From Desulfonema magnum (GTDB lineage Bacteria > Desulfobacterota > Desulfobacteria > Desulfobacterales > 4be13), in assembly GCF_017377395.1 (NCBI RefSeq), contig NZ_CP061800.1, forward strand, positions 6,965,633 through 7,029,632: DNA of 64,000 nt. Direction: 5' to 3'. The notes below the pieces were generated by a model. It was not told the origin of the DNA. It saw only the letters and a list, made by a program, of their open reading frames with translations, and did no database searches. Each line of letters starts with the position of its first letter. Position 1 is the first letter of the stretch. Below are positions 52,294 through 63,300 of this stretch, piece after piece. The position numbers and the translations under genes are program-made.

Positions 52294-53481
52294 ATGAAGA
52301 TTGCTTATTTTGACTGTTTTTCCGGGGCAAGCGGGGATATGATCCTCGGTTCGCTCATGGATGCCGGTCTGGAATTAGAACAACTGAACAAGGAAATTGC
52401 CAAACTTCATCTTACCTGCTATGATCTCCAAGTGAAAAAGGTACTCAAAAAAGGAATTGGCGGAAGTCAGGCATTGGTATATGTGGATGAGGAACACCAC
52501 CGCCAGCATCATCGCCATCTCCGGGACATTGAAGAGATTATCAAAAAAAGTACTCTCAATGAATCCGTAAAGCAAAAAAGTGCGGAGATTTTCCGGAGGC
52601 TGGCTGAAGCCGAGGCAAAGGTCCATCAAACAACCATTGAAAAGGTCCATTTTCACGAAGTCGGGGCAATGGATGCCATGATTGACGTGGTGGGCGCGGT
52701 GGCCGGACTTGCCGCGCTGAAGATAGACAAAATTTTCTGTTCCCCTTTCCGTGTGGGAACCGGAACCGTGACATGCGCCCACGGTACGCTGCCTGTACCG
52801 GCTCCGGCCACGCTTGAACTCATCAGAGGAAAACCTGTGTCTTCCTGCGAAATTAAGGGCGAACTCCTGACACCCACGGGGGCCGCTATTTTAACCACTC
52901 TCTCTTCCGGCTTCGGCCCCATGCCATCCATGACGGTGAAAGCCATCGGATACGGGGCAGGCACATCAGAACTGGCTATTCCCAATTTGCTCCGGGTCGT
53001 TATCGGAGACGCGTTGGATGAAGTCGCAGACTATGAAACAGAGCAGGTGGCGGTCATTGAAACCAGTATTGACGATATGAATCCTGAGATGTATGACTAT
53101 CTCCTCCAAAAAACCCTGGATATGGGTGTCATGGATATATTTCTCTCACCGTTGCAGATGAAGAAAAACCGGCCTGGCACGCTGGTTACGGTTATCTGTC
53201 GGCCAGAGGCTGTCATGAAAATTTCCGATTTTCTCATCAGGGAGACCACCACCATCGGACTGAGATGGCGTGTGGATAATCGGATCAAGGCTCACAGAAC
53301 AATAAAAAAGATTCACACGAAATACGGCCCCATAAAGTTCAAAGTGGCTGAATGCAGCGGTGAGATTGTTAATATTTCGCCGGAATACGAGGACTGTAAA
53401 CGAGTAGCCCTTGAAAAAAGCATTCCTCTCAAAGCGGTTATGGAAGCAGCTCAGTCTGTGGCATTTATTCACTCATCTTAA
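52294..53481 (+). CDS. larC: LarC, nickel insertase for the pincer cofactor
   Basis: 395 aa, one uninterrupted frame (in lactobacilli it is split and joined by a ribosomal frameshift). Inserts Ni into the pincer nucleotide by CTP-dependent cyclometallation. AYFDCFSGASGDMILGSLMD, a His-rich segment (EEHHRQHHRHL, about residues 69-79), KVHFHEVGAMDAMIDVVGA, GTGTVTCAHGTLPVPAPATL, and ETSIDDMNPEMYDYL. The 1.25-kb gap from thiF holds repeats and a small membrane gene, so larC probably has its own promoter. Confidence 0.95.
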   Translation: MKIAYFDCFSGASGDMILGSLMDAGLELEQLNKEIAKLHLTCYDLQVKKVLKKGIGGSQALVYVDEEHHRQHHRHLRDIEEIIKKSTLNESVKQKSAEIFRRLAEAEAKVHQTTIEKVHFHEVGAMDAMIDVVGAVAGLAALKIDKIFCSPFRVGTGTVTCAHGTLPVPAPATLELIRGKPVSSCEIKGELLTPTGAAILTTLSSGFGPMPSMTVKAIGYGAGTSELAIPNLLRVVIGDALDEVADYETEQVAVIETSIDDMNPEMYDYLLQKTLDMGVMDIFLSPLQMKKNRPGTLVTVICRPEAVMKISDFLIRETTTIGLRWRVDNRIKAHRTIKKIHTKYGPIKFKVAECSGEIVNISPEYEDCKRVALEKSIPLKAVMEAAQSVAFIHSS

Positions 53482-53498
53482 ATGCGGAGAAAAAGACA

Positions 53499-54116
53499 TT
53501 GAAAAATCAAATGACACCAACGCTCTCTCTGATCCTTGAGACAGACAAAATTTATTGTTTCTTTCCTCTGTTACAGCATGGTGTTATGCTGCAAACCCGG
53601 ATCGGGCGAAGCATCAGGGATATGCTCTGCCACGGCTTTGGTGTGAGTCCCGAATATCTTGAAAATCGGATTGAAACCATTTTTTTGAATGGAAAGCCTG
53701 TGGATGATGCGGGGTCAGCCATAGTCAGGGATGGTTCAGTCCTTGCACTTTCGGCTGCCATGCCAGGACTGGTGGGATCAACTTTTCGTAAGGGAGGGCA
53801 TCTGGCTGCGTTTCGGAGTACAATTACGCATCCGAAAGAGGAAGCAGATGTTCCGGTTTACAAGGGCGTTTTTATTCTGAAACTCTTTAATCTCCTCGTC
53901 CGGGAACTGGGTCCCGTCTTTCTTAAACGTGGCGTTTGGATCAGAAAGAATGAGTTGGAGGCGTTCCTGAGACGTCAGTCGGAAATTTTCCAGGCAGAAT
54001 GCAAGGCTGTCAAAAAGGACGGTAAGGAAATAAAGCCGGAGAAATTGCATGAGGTGAGTTGGTCTGACGAACATGAGATTGTGCAGTTGATTGTCAACAG
54101 CACATCTGACAGATGA
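53499..54116 (+). CDS. Conserved protein of unknown function downstream of larC
   Basis: 205 aa with TTG start at 53499 (GGAG 10 nt upstream); an ATG at 53511 is an alternative. No named family recognised. QTRIGRSIRDMLCHGFGVSP, IFLNGKPVDDAGSAIVRDGS and LSAAMPGLVGSTFRKGGHLA look like a beta-rich, possibly ubiquitin-like N-terminal half; the second half is helical and charged. It lies 17 bp after larC and is likely co-transcribed, so a link to nickel-cofactor metabolism is possible. Confidence 0.75.
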   Translation: MKNQMTPTLSLILETDKIYCFFPLLQHGVMLQTRIGRSIRDMLCHGFGVSPEYLENRIETIFLNGKPVDDAGSAIVRDGSVLALSAAMPGLVGSTFRKGGHLAAFRSTITHPKEEADVPVYKGVFILKLFNLLVRELGPVFLKRGVWIRKNELEAFLRRQSEIFQAECKAVKKDGKEIKPEKLHEVSWSDEHEIVQLIVNSTSDR

Positions 54117-54184
54117 GAGGTCCGGTTTACACAGTCCCTTTCCGATATTGCCAAAAAGGAGAACTCTGCCACACGAGGTTTGTA

Positions 54185-54385
54185 AGCCTTCTGCCCAGCC
54201 CCGTCCGTAACGTTTTTTTAGTTCGTCTGCCGGACAATGAAAACATTACAGACGGGATTGCAAACCCCGTCCGTAACATTGCTCGTTTCGACGGACTCAG
54301 CGAGCGGCGTTTCTGTCCGTACCCGGCACCTGCACCCTGAGTCTGTCGAAGGGAGCCGGACGGGGTTTGAGCAAAAAGTTAAAAA
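54185..54385. repeat. Composite of GACGGGG and CGTTTCGAC repeats
   Basis: Fragments of CCCGTCCGTAACGTTTTTTT, GACGGGATTGCAAACCCCGT, CGTTTCGACGGACTCAGCGA and CCTGAGTCTGTCGAAGGGA lie in succession, apparently one repeat family inserted in another. Confidence 0.7.
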
Positions 54386-54518
54386 TTCAGACGGCTTAGT
54401 TCCAAATCCGGATATGACCCGATATTTACCGAACGGATTCAAATCACTTATATGGATAATATCCGGAAAGGGAACACTGCCGCATTTGCCAAATCCGAAC
54501 CAGGCAGCAGAGCAGACC

Positions 54519-55091
54519 TCAGTAATTCAGAATAATCTCCTCCGAACTTCTCTTAGGCACATGATGAACGCCTTTGTCATCCCGCCAATATCTGATGCTT
54601 CCGTCAGTGCCGACGTCTTGTGTCACAATTTCCTCTTTGGGCTTTCCCATGGCAAGGGCAAGGAGAATTTTAAATTGCGCGGGGATGTTCAGGATATCCC
54701 GGAGCTTTTCTCTGTTTATCGCTCCGATAATGCAGCCGGCAAGCCCTTTTTCTTTCGCGCCTAAGAGGATGCTCTGGCTCGCAATGCCATGATCACATCC
54801 GAAGTCTTTGCTAATTTCAGTATCACCTAAGATAATGATATATGCGGATGGTCTTTCCCCTTGGTCCGGCCCGGGCCAGTCTTTGAGATATCCTGCCCAC
54901 GCGAGGCACGAAAATATCTGAGCGTTCATTTCAGGATCACAGGAGAGGATGTATTTCAGGGGTTGCAAATTCCCTGCTGAGGCTGATAATCTTGCAAGGT
55001 TTACCAGCGATTTCAAACTTTCCGAATCCACCGAATGATCCTGATAAAACCGCCGGCAGCTTCTGTTTTTTAGAATCAGCTCCTCGATCAT
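54519..55091 (-). CDS. Nitroreductase-family protein
   Basis: 190 aa. FMN-dependent oxidoreductase fold: LKNRSCRRFYQDHSVDSESL (FMN-phosphate contacts), LVNLARLSASAGNLQPLKYI, an HGIASQSILLGAKEKGLAGC helix and the end LLALAMGKPKEE. Substrate unknown. Its start lies 1 nt after the rdgB stop, so the two form an operon. Confidence 0.9.
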   Translation of the reverse strand: MIEELILKNRSCRRFYQDHSVDSESLKSLVNLARLSASAGNLQPLKYILSCDPEMNAQIFSCLAWAGYLKDWPGPDQGERPSAYIIILGDTEISKDFGCDHGIASQSILLGAKEKGLAGCIIGAINREKLRDILNIPAQFKILLALAMGKPKEEIVTQDVGTDGSIRYWRDDKGVHHVPKRSSEEIILNY

Positions 55092-55092
55092 T

Positions 55093-55743
55093 TTAATCCT
55101 CGCTGCATATAAATTTTTCCTGAACCGGCATATTTTGCCGAATCCAGATTAGGATTTTGTCAAATTCCTCCTGAACTTCCCTGAACGCCTTACCTCTGTG
55201 GCTGACGCTGTTCTTTTCCTCCTGGGTTAATTCTGCAAACGTCTTCTTCAGCTCCGGATAATAGAAAATCGGATCATATCCGAATCCGTTTGAGCCGGAA
55301 GGCTGTTCAGCGATCACCCCCTCACATCGGGCTTCATATGTCAGGGCCGGACCCGTGGGAACCGCAATGGAAATGACACATTCAAACGCGGCCTTCCGGT
55401 TAGTTTTCCCTTTAATTTCCTGTAATATTTTGGCATATCTTTCTTCATCTGTGGCGTTCTCGCCTGCATAGCGTGCGGAATAAACCCCGGGCGCGCCGTC
55501 AAGGGCATCCACCAACAGTCCTGAGTCATCCGCGAGCGCGGGATATCCCAGAATTCTTGCTGTAAAACTTGCTTTTTTATAAGCATTTTCATCAAAGGTA
55601 TCCCCGTCCTCTTCCACTTGGGGAATGGGACCAAAATCATCCAAATTTTTGATTTCAATGGGAAAATCTTTCAGGAGTTCTCTGATTTCAGATGTTTTGC
55701 CTTTATTTCGTGTGGCCACGACAAGAGCAATCGAATTTTGCAT
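55093..55743 (-). CDS. rdgB: XTP/dITP diphosphatase (RdgB/HAM1)
   Basis: 216 aa. Removes non-canonical purine nucleotides by hydrolysing XTP and ITP to monophosphates. Signature blocks: VATRNKGKTSEIRELL, PALADDSGLLVDALDGAPGV, YSARYAGENATDEER, SGSNGFGYDPIFYYPE and NSVSHRGKAFREV. Normal length with a short C-terminal extension. First gene of a two-gene operon with the nitroreductase. Confidence 0.96.
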   Translation of the reverse strand: MQNSIALVVATRNKGKTSEIRELLKDFPIEIKNLDDFGPIPQVEEDGDTFDENAYKKASFTARILGYPALADDSGLLVDALDGAPGVYSARYAGENATDEERYAKILQEIKGKTNRKAAFECVISIAVPTGPALTYEARCEGVIAEQPSGSNGFGYDPIFYYPELKKTFAELTQEEKNSVSHRGKAFREVQEEFDKILIWIRQNMPVQEKFICSED

Positions 55744-55856
55744 GAAAACCTCTTTTCAATTGTCAGTAATCAGTTGTCAGCAATCAGCTATCAGAGGACA
55801 CAAGGTCTGATGATAACTGTCCGCCGGGAGCTGATTACCGTTTTTCAAATAAAATA

Positions 55857-55992
55857 CAGGGGCAATTCCTCCGGAATTGCCCCTGTTGTTTCGGAACAAC
55901 TTATTAAAAATTTATAAAACACAATCCGATCATTGTAAAGCTTTTCACATTTTTTAATTCAAAATGAGTGTCTGTTTCAGCCTTCATAAGCC
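55857..55992. repeat. 137-bp direct repeat, left copy
   Basis: Begins with hairpin CAGGGGCAATTCC/GGAATTGCCCCTG, then TTATTAAAAATTTATAAAAC, ACAATCCGATCATTGTAAAG and TCAAAATGAGTGTCTGTTTC to CCTTCATAAGCC. Repeated in the same orientation at 57042-57178 with about 90% identity. Confidence 0.9.
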
Positions 55993-56144
55993 CTTTCTCA
56001 GACAAAATACCCTTGGGCTGACAAGTGACAACTGACAACGAGTCGTTAATAATCAGATAATTTCTTTCATTCTGCTTCCATTTGTCAGTTCCTCTCAAAA
56101 GCCTCCTCAAACACTTTGTCTTCAGGAATTGCTTCTATCTTACA

Positions 56145-56447
56145 TTAGGGGATTTCCTCCAAAAGTTCCTGTCCGACCCCGTCATCCCACCAGCGGTCTA
56201 TGATCTCTGAATCTGCGTCCGGCGGCCCCTGGGTACGCCAAATCCAAGCCTCTTCGGGTGTCAGTTTCCTCACTCCTGAAAAACCGATATCCTCGCATCT
56301 GGGATACGAACCGTCTATCAGAGACACACCCCATATTTCATGGCCGTCCATGCCCATGCACAGACACGGATGATAAGCTGAATCTTCATAAATATCACCC
56401 GGCTGAATATCTTCTATGGTATTTATTTCTTTCGGCATTTCGCTCAC
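56145..56447 (-). CDS. Small acidic protein, possible immunity protein
   Basis: 100 aa, acidic: IEDIQPGDIYEDSAYHPCLC, GMDGHEIWGVSLIDGSYP, then KLTPEEAWIWR and EIIDRWWDDGVGQELLEE. It overlaps the toxin-like gene upstream by 4 nt (ATGA). An acidic small protein right after a basic toxin-like one suggests immunity; no family is recognised. Confidence 0.6.
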   Translation of the reverse strand: MSEMPKEINTIEDIQPGDIYEDSAYHPCLCMGMDGHEIWGVSLIDGSYPRCEDIGFSGVRKLTPEEAWIWRTQGPPDADSEIIDRWWDDGVGQELLEEIP

Positions 56448-56773
56448 CTCCTGGTTTGTTTTTTCGGTAACGGATATCCTGCTTTTTTCGCTGTATTTAT
56501 AATATCCTGACGTTTTCTGAGCTGATCAGGATCATCAATCACGAATCCGTGATAATATCTGACGCAGTTTTCCTCATCTGTCCGATGCAGGGGCAATACG
56601 ACCAGTTCCATATTGATCGCATCATATCCCAGTCGTCTCCTCTCGCTTATGGGAACGGAATTTTCCAGAGCTGAATCTCCGTTTGTGGGACGACGTGCGA
56701 TATTCCCTCTGGATTTCAGTCCGTGCTTAGGATTGTCTTCATAACAATGTTCATATGATACGCAATGTCGCAT
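56444..56773 (-). CDS. Basic protein resembling polymorphic-toxin C-terminal domains
   Basis: 109 aa, basic. NPKHGLKSRGNIARRPTNGD, SALENSVPISERRRLGYDAI, NMELVVLPLHRT, YYHGFVIDDPDQL and a helical end. The order G-x-x-S-R-G-N, P-x-N-G-x-x-A-L-x-x-S, R-R-x-G-x-D, Y-H-G recalls the Ntox-type RNase domains at the ends of polymorphic toxins. Here it stands alone, without secretion or filament domains. Overlaps the downstream gene by 4 nt. The toxin call is inference from recalled motifs. Confidence 0.5.
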   Translation of the reverse strand: MRHCVSYEHCYEDNPKHGLKSRGNIARRPTNGDSALENSVPISERRRLGYDAINMELVVLPLHRTDEENCVRYYHGFVIDDPDQLRKRQDIINTAKKAGYPLPKKQTRR

Positions 56774-56937
56774 AATTTTCCATTTTTCAAAATAATTTCA
56801 TATAAAAACAGAGATCTCAATATTTTTTTATAAATCCTTCCTGTAGTTATCAATCATCTTCATACTCATCGGACAAATTCTCAGTCGTCCGCTCCCCGGG
56901 TCTTTGTGGGCAAGTACCTGTCAGTACTGAAATTTGT

Positions 56938-57018
56938 AGCAAAGCGGAAGTAAATCATGCTGCAAATATGCCGCCCCCACAGGGCTTGCTCGGCCTTCCC
57001 CTAAATCCGTTATAATCA
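56938..57018. repeat. One-ended AACGGATTTAGGGGA MITE fragment
   Basis: Has GCTGCAAATATGCCGCCCCC, GGGCTTGCTCGGCCTTCCCC and the right end TAAATCCGTTATAATCAG; the left inverted end is absent. Confidence 0.7.
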
Positions 57019-57041
57019 GCGTTTTTCAAATAATTTAAATG

Positions 57042-57178
57042 CAGGGGCAGTTTTTCTGGAATTGCCCCTGCTGTCTCCGGAACAGATTATTAAAAATTTA
57101 TAAAACACAATCCGGTCATTGTAAAGCTTTTCACATTTTTTAATTCAAAATGAGTGTCTGTTTCGGCCTTCATAAGCC
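57042..57178. repeat. 137-bp direct repeat, right copy
   Basis: Same text as 55857-55992, with a slightly diverged hairpin. The two copies bracket the toxin/immunity-like pair in a unit of about 1.2 kb. Confidence 0.9.
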
Positions 57179-57190
57179 AAAATACCCAGA

Positions 57191-57385
57191 AATGTAGAAA
57201 TGTAGGGTGGGTGGAGCGAAGCGGAACCCACCGCACTCGGACAACAAGTCTGTCATTCCGTTCGACTGAGTTCACGCCGAAGCCTGCGAAAGCAGGAATC
57301 CGTTTTTGGCCGATGCCGCACTTCTGGGAACTGTGGATTCCTGCTTTCGCAGGAATGACAAAAAAAACTGGATCATCGAGCGACA
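57191..57385. repeat. GTAGGGTGGG fragment followed by TCATTCCTGC element
   Basis: ATGTAGGGTGGGTGGAGCGA (57200) is one arm of the element complete at 39713-39850. From 57252, CTGTCATTCC, GCCTGCGAAAGCAGGAATCC, then TGGATTCCTGCTTTCGCAGG and ACTGGATCATCGAG form a TCATTCCTGC-family copy that ends about 10 bp before the last codon of the membrane-protein gene. Confidence 0.75.
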
Positions 57386-57394
57386 ACAGTGCCC

Positions 57395-60300
57395 TTATTT
57401 CCATTGCTCCAGATCCGCCCGGACGATGCGAATCCGCTTTAAAATGTCTTCCCGTCTGATGTTGAACCAGATCATTCCGACCAGGATAAGGGAACCCAGC
57501 AGAATCAGCACAACCCCTTTTCCCACGTTCTGCCTGGAATAGAAAAGAAATAACTGTCCCGCGATATTCAGCACCATAAAAATGACGCCGCCGTATAAAA
57601 ATGCCCGAATCCGCAGGATAATTCCCATGGCGACACCGACCAGGCTGAGAAAGAGAATCACCAGAAAAACAGACAGTTCAGGACGCAGAAAAAAATCCAG
57701 GGTTGCGCACGCGTATAATACGCTGACGCCTGCCAGACGCACGCGGTTAAGTGTGCTGTTCTTTAATTCCTTGCGATGCAGGTGAAGCAGTATCAGAACA
57801 GTTAAAGCCGCGGGAACCACATACAGTTGTATCAGATGATACTGATTTGCCCATGCAGGTATCCAAAGATAAATGGCAGCGTTGATTGAGAAAACGCCCA
57901 GATAAAGCGACATTGGACTGCCGGATGTATAACGCAGAGAAAGATATAATGCGCCGGCCGCCATCAGCGTCGCGGCCGCATGAGGAGAGGACAGATGAAA
58001 CGGCACTGTCAGAAGGGCCAGTAATGGAAGACTCATGCACAGACGTGACAGCGCCGCAGACAACTTCTCTGACGAAGCGAAACGTCCCAGCATGAACAGA
58101 CACCAGGCAGTTCCCATTATGGCGGCAGTGTCCTGTATGTCCGGCGGGGACAGACCGAGTAATAAGAGGCGCAGATATACACCGGCAGCACCGCCCAGCA
58201 GCGCCACGCCGTAAATCCATCCGGGTTCCTGAGAATGATAAAACCGGCGTATTCCCAACCCCATGAGGAGTCCGGCTGAGATGAATGCGGCTGTTCCATG
58301 AAGCCAGACATTTTCCATAGGGAGGTGTGCAGTCATCTGGCGGAGGAAAACCATCAGATGTAAAACCCATTCGCCCACGGCGAGGCTTGTTTCAAATGAA
58401 AGATTTCCGAGGAGTTTCTCCTGAAAAAATAAGAATCTTTCCGAGTTTCGAATTTCAAGTTTCAAGTTTCGAATTTTCACCAACAGCCATATGATCAGAC
58501 TCAGTTGCAGCGAATACCAGGGAAAGAGTATCTGAAGCCTTGAAAACTGAGCTTGCAGCAGCGGCCATATCTGCCATAGGATCAGTCCCTGGGTTTGATC
58601 TGACGGAATCCACATCAGGGGCCAAGTGTGCAGCAGTATGAGCCATAGGAATCTGGCGATCCATACCAAAGTGGAGGAGCGCCGGATCCAGGCTGTTCCT
58701 GTAAAAATTCCGGCCAGCAGCCCCAGGGTCAGCAAGCTTTCAGACAGAGAAGCGACCGGCGCAAAGAGTAAAGCAGGCATAACAGTCCACTGCGTCAGAA
58801 CAAGCCAGACGGATACGGCGTTGCGAATATTCCCAAAATGCCTCAGATGATGAGTGGCGAATGATGAGTTTGAAATTCGTGACCAGAAAACTGCAAGCAT
58901 GAATAAAAATCCGCTCCACAACGCCAGGATAAGTGGCAAATGAGATAATGCCGACTCAGGATGAATCCACGTCAGAGTCATGGCGAAAACTGAAACAAGA
59001 AGGCTGTGAGTGTTCAGAATGCCGGGGTGCAACAGAAACAAATGCAGGAGAGAGGCGGTGAGCAGTCCTGCAATCAGCACCTGGGATGGCCAGGCGTGGG
59101 GATGATGTGAAAAAATAGCAGCTAAATTCGTTACCATGAAAATCAGGCACGGATATAAAATGGCAGCAGGCCAGAAGAGAAACGGACCGGTCAGATTATG
59201 CGCGTGCCAGTTCAGGCGATCCGCCAGTTTTTCTCCCAGATGACGCCAAAGAGAAACCATAACCAGAAGAAGATTTGCCCATATTATTGTGCCAATGACA
59301 AAGCGGTTAATTTCTTTCTCATGAACATAGATGATATGTAATCCTGCAAGTTCTCCGACATATAACACTCCTGCCCATGTCAGCGATCCCGCGGCAATCC
59401 AGGAGAGACCCGCGTTTTTACTGTTTCGCAAAATCAGGAACAGATAAACGGAGAGGGAGAGCCAATATGTCCAGTGGAGAAAAACAATAAAACCGATAGT
59501 CAGCACCGGGCTGATGATCACTAACAATAACCCGGAACAGAGCCATATACCGGTGTCAACCGCCCATCGGGGGCAGCGTTTGTTGAACCGCGTCAGGATA
59601 AAATTCGCCGCTGCCCATAAGATATAAGACCATAGCAGGGCGGCCGGGCCATACTCAGTCAGTTCGTAAACAGATATGAAACTGAACCATGCGAGACTTA
59701 AAAACAAAGTGACACCGATTCCTCGGAGAACAGGGGCACATGCAAAAGGACTCAGCAGGGGAAAAAGTCCCAATGCCAGCGTCAGAAATATCCAGGGCAA
59801 CAGAGCGTTTTCAGGCAGAGATTCCAGACCGAGCAGACACCATCCGTAAGCAACGGCTGAGATAACCCATGCGGGGAATCTGAAGTCCCGGGGGCTGAAA
59901 AGGGTTTTCAGCAGCGTTTTTTCACTATCCGGATTTTGTGTTTTCTGGTGTCCGGCTTGGGAGGCAAGGTATTGGGCAAGTGCGGCCAGTCCCAGTGAGA
60001 TCAGGCTCAGGTTCAGCCATTGGCTTGTGATGTCTGTTATGATCGCCAAGCTGCTGTCAAGGAGATGAAAAGCGGTGATGGTGAATCCGGTCACAATCAG
60101 CCACGGAAACACAGAGGATCGGCTGTTACGACGCATGAGAACGCAGTAAGCAGTTCCGGCCAGCACATATTTCCAATGCAGCACGGAGAACAGGTTCGCG
60201 GGTAAAAAGGATAACTGTCCGTCCCATTTGTCAAAAAGAACGAGTGAAATGAACACAAATCCTGCCCGGGGCCACGCTCCGGGAGAGATGCTCCATGCCG

Positions 60301-63300
60301 GAAAACGGGAATTAAAGTACGGTAAAACGCTGTTGGCAATCCCCCAGAGAGCAAAGCCCCAGGATAATAACAGCGCGTCGTTCCAAAGCGGTATGTGACT
60401 GAGGCGCAGGATACTTACAACCCATCCGGTCAGCATGAACAGAACACCTGCCCCTCGCCAGTAATGTGCTTTGGGCAAAGGTTCTGATAACGGAAACAAT
60501 GTTATGCCCATGATCAGAAAGAGCCAGATTCCATAGTATCCGGTTTTCTTTTCGAGTATTGCTGACGCAAATAACAGCACTGTTCTCAGGAAAATCCAGC
60601 CATAAGTTAAAATTGCAGCATACCACAGGGGCCTGGCATACAATGACTTCCATTGCGGATATCGTGCCATGATGCAGGCCAGGAAGGAAAGCCCCATACA
60701 GATCAGAGACAGAACCAGCCAGATATCGCCGCTTCGGGGCGGCCAGAGATAAAACCGCTCGCCACTGTGAAATAAAAACATGTATATCCACAGGAGTCCA
60801 AGTTCAGCCCACAGCATTCCGGTCAGACTCAGCATCTGACTGCGTAACCTGTGGTTTGCCAATAAGAGGCCAATGCTTGCGAGACACAGCGTGAGAACAG
60901 TTGTTCCGCCAAAGTACCGGGCAAAATTTCCCCATACCAAAACAAGCTGCTGTCCTGCCGCCATAAAGGTCAGAAGTGTGGCTGCCTGTAGTAAAGGCTT
61001 ACGGTAAAGACTTTGGGCAAAATTTCTCGGAAAATCTTCATTTTTAAATATCTTGCAGCCAGACAACCATGAGATGGTCCATAAACTGAGACTTAGCAAA
61101 GCAAACAATAAACCGGTTCGCGGGTCTGTAGGCAAGATTTGCAAATTGCTGATTCCCAGGACTCGGACGTGAATGACCAGCGTCACTGTCACCAAAATCG
61201 TCAGCGTAACATGACTTTGAAAGCGATTTCGGTAATGCCTGCCAGTCAGCCAGAAAAACGCCATGGCGATGATGAATGCGGGGAGGACGGTCAGACCGGG
61301 TGCGTTCAGCCAGTGCCGGACGGCTGCTGCAATTCCCGCGAGGGTAATCAGATATGCGGTGTAATATGTCTGCTCCTCCACTTGCTTCCGACCGCCGCCG
61401 TGGCCGCCGTTAAGCAGCATCACTTTTGTCAGGCGAACAGTAAGCGCACAATCCGCAAGCCATGGGATGATGAGCCAGGCCAGAAGGGCATACAGCGTGC
61501 CAATAAAACTCAGAAGCGGAAGATTTGACGTATAAGCCCGGTAAAAAGGAGCGAGCAATGCACTCAGTCCGAGAAGCAGCGGAATCCACCACATATAAAG
61601 CAGCCGGAAATAAAAGACCAGCAGCATCGCGGTCAGTGTCATCAGGCCGGAACTGAATCCCCATTTTACGCTGATTTTAAATTCAGGCAGATACCGGATA
61701 AAATGAAATAGTGATACTCCCCACAGCAGAGCCATGAACTGCTCCAAGGGGGAAACTTGAAATTTGATACTTGAAATTTGATACTTGATACTTGATACTT
61801 GAAATTTGATACTTGATACTGATGGCTGATGGCTGATGGCTGATAGCTGAGAACTCCTTTTCAATTTCCAGATTATTCCCCATGTGATCAGGATGATTAC
61901 TGTTTCTGTTATGCCTGCGGAGGGATATGGGAAATGGGTGTGTTTTATTAAAGCACCCGCGGCGCTTCCGAGAATCAGGGCGCAGTAAAACAAGGCTCGC
62001 ACCCGCATGGATAAACTTTGCCAGAGAAACACGCCGGCTGACACTATCAGTTGCAGATGAAGGAGGGCGTTTTTGGGAAATGTCGCTGGCTTATCTGCCA
62101 GGGATGTTATGACAATGGCGGTGACCACGCTCAGTAAGGCGCTGTTTGACAGCACTCGGGTTGTCATTGCTGCGGACTCGGTGATCCCGCGATAAGTCCG
62201 CATTCCTATGCTGGTCAGCAATAAGGCCAGCAATGTCAGGCCGAGGGGGAGCTGCTCGGTCCATCTTAATCCGCCCCATAAGGGCAAGTATGCGAGCGTG
62301 ATGGCTCCGGCCAGCGGCACAATATACAGCCAGGGAGTGTTAAGATGATTTGGGGTTTGGGAGTTCCAATATGGGAGATAGCGCAGGGTGGCGTACAGCA
62401 TTCCGGTCAGGGTCAGGCCGGTTGTTGCTGCTGTCCGTCCCGGGGCAGCGTGGAACAGACTCCATCCCACCAATCCCAGTGTCAGTATCATCAGCGTTTG
62501 AAAACACAATCGGGCCAGGTTTTCGGCTTTGTGTTTCAATGTCCGGTGAAAAATGCCAAGAAGAGCGGAAAGTCCCGGAATGCTCGCCAGAAAGTAGGCG
62601 TCATAAGAAAAATGCTTCAGAATCAGTTGGTGATATAAACATCCCACACAGGCCAGCAGCAGATAAAGCGGCGGTAGTGTCAGATAATGCCTGAACACGG
62701 TTGCATAAACGCCCGCGCCCAGTGTCAGGGTGATCAGTCTTGCAGTCAGTCCTTGAAAACTGAGGGACAGCGCCAGTATTGAAAGGGCATAGACAGCAAA
62801 GCTGAATCGGGACAGGAACGTGTATCGTTTGGTCCATTTTTTGAACTGAGCGTCAACATAAAATAAAAACCCGGACAGCATCATCAGAAACGGGCCGGAA
62901 TACCCGGGAGGCAATGGCGTCTTACATCGCCAGGTGAGGTGAACAAAGGATACTATCGCAGCATACACCAGGGTCCCGGTTGAATAATAAGCCAGTTTTC
63001 GCTGATCCAGAAAAATGGATTTCAGCCAGTCACGAATAAAGCGAATCAGTCCGTATCCCAGTAATCCCGACAAGGTGAGATGTATCAGGAGCAGGACATA
63101 CCACCCGGGAATTCGGGCTGCCATTGGCACTGCGATCTGCACAATTGCCAGTCCCATAAACACTCTCGCGTGAGGTCCCTGCAAAGAGCGGTCCATGATG
63201 CCGGATGCAAGCTGGGCAGCCCAGTAAAAGATGCTGACATTCGCCATGATCATGAGAATTCCTGCGGCGCTTGTCAGTTTATCAGGCCAGGCGATATCTG

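Noticed and set aside
55857-57178. Integron attC sites
   Set aside because: The direct repeats have a hairpin but no recognisable attC core or integrase; the cassette idea is kept only in the general sense of a unit between direct repeats.
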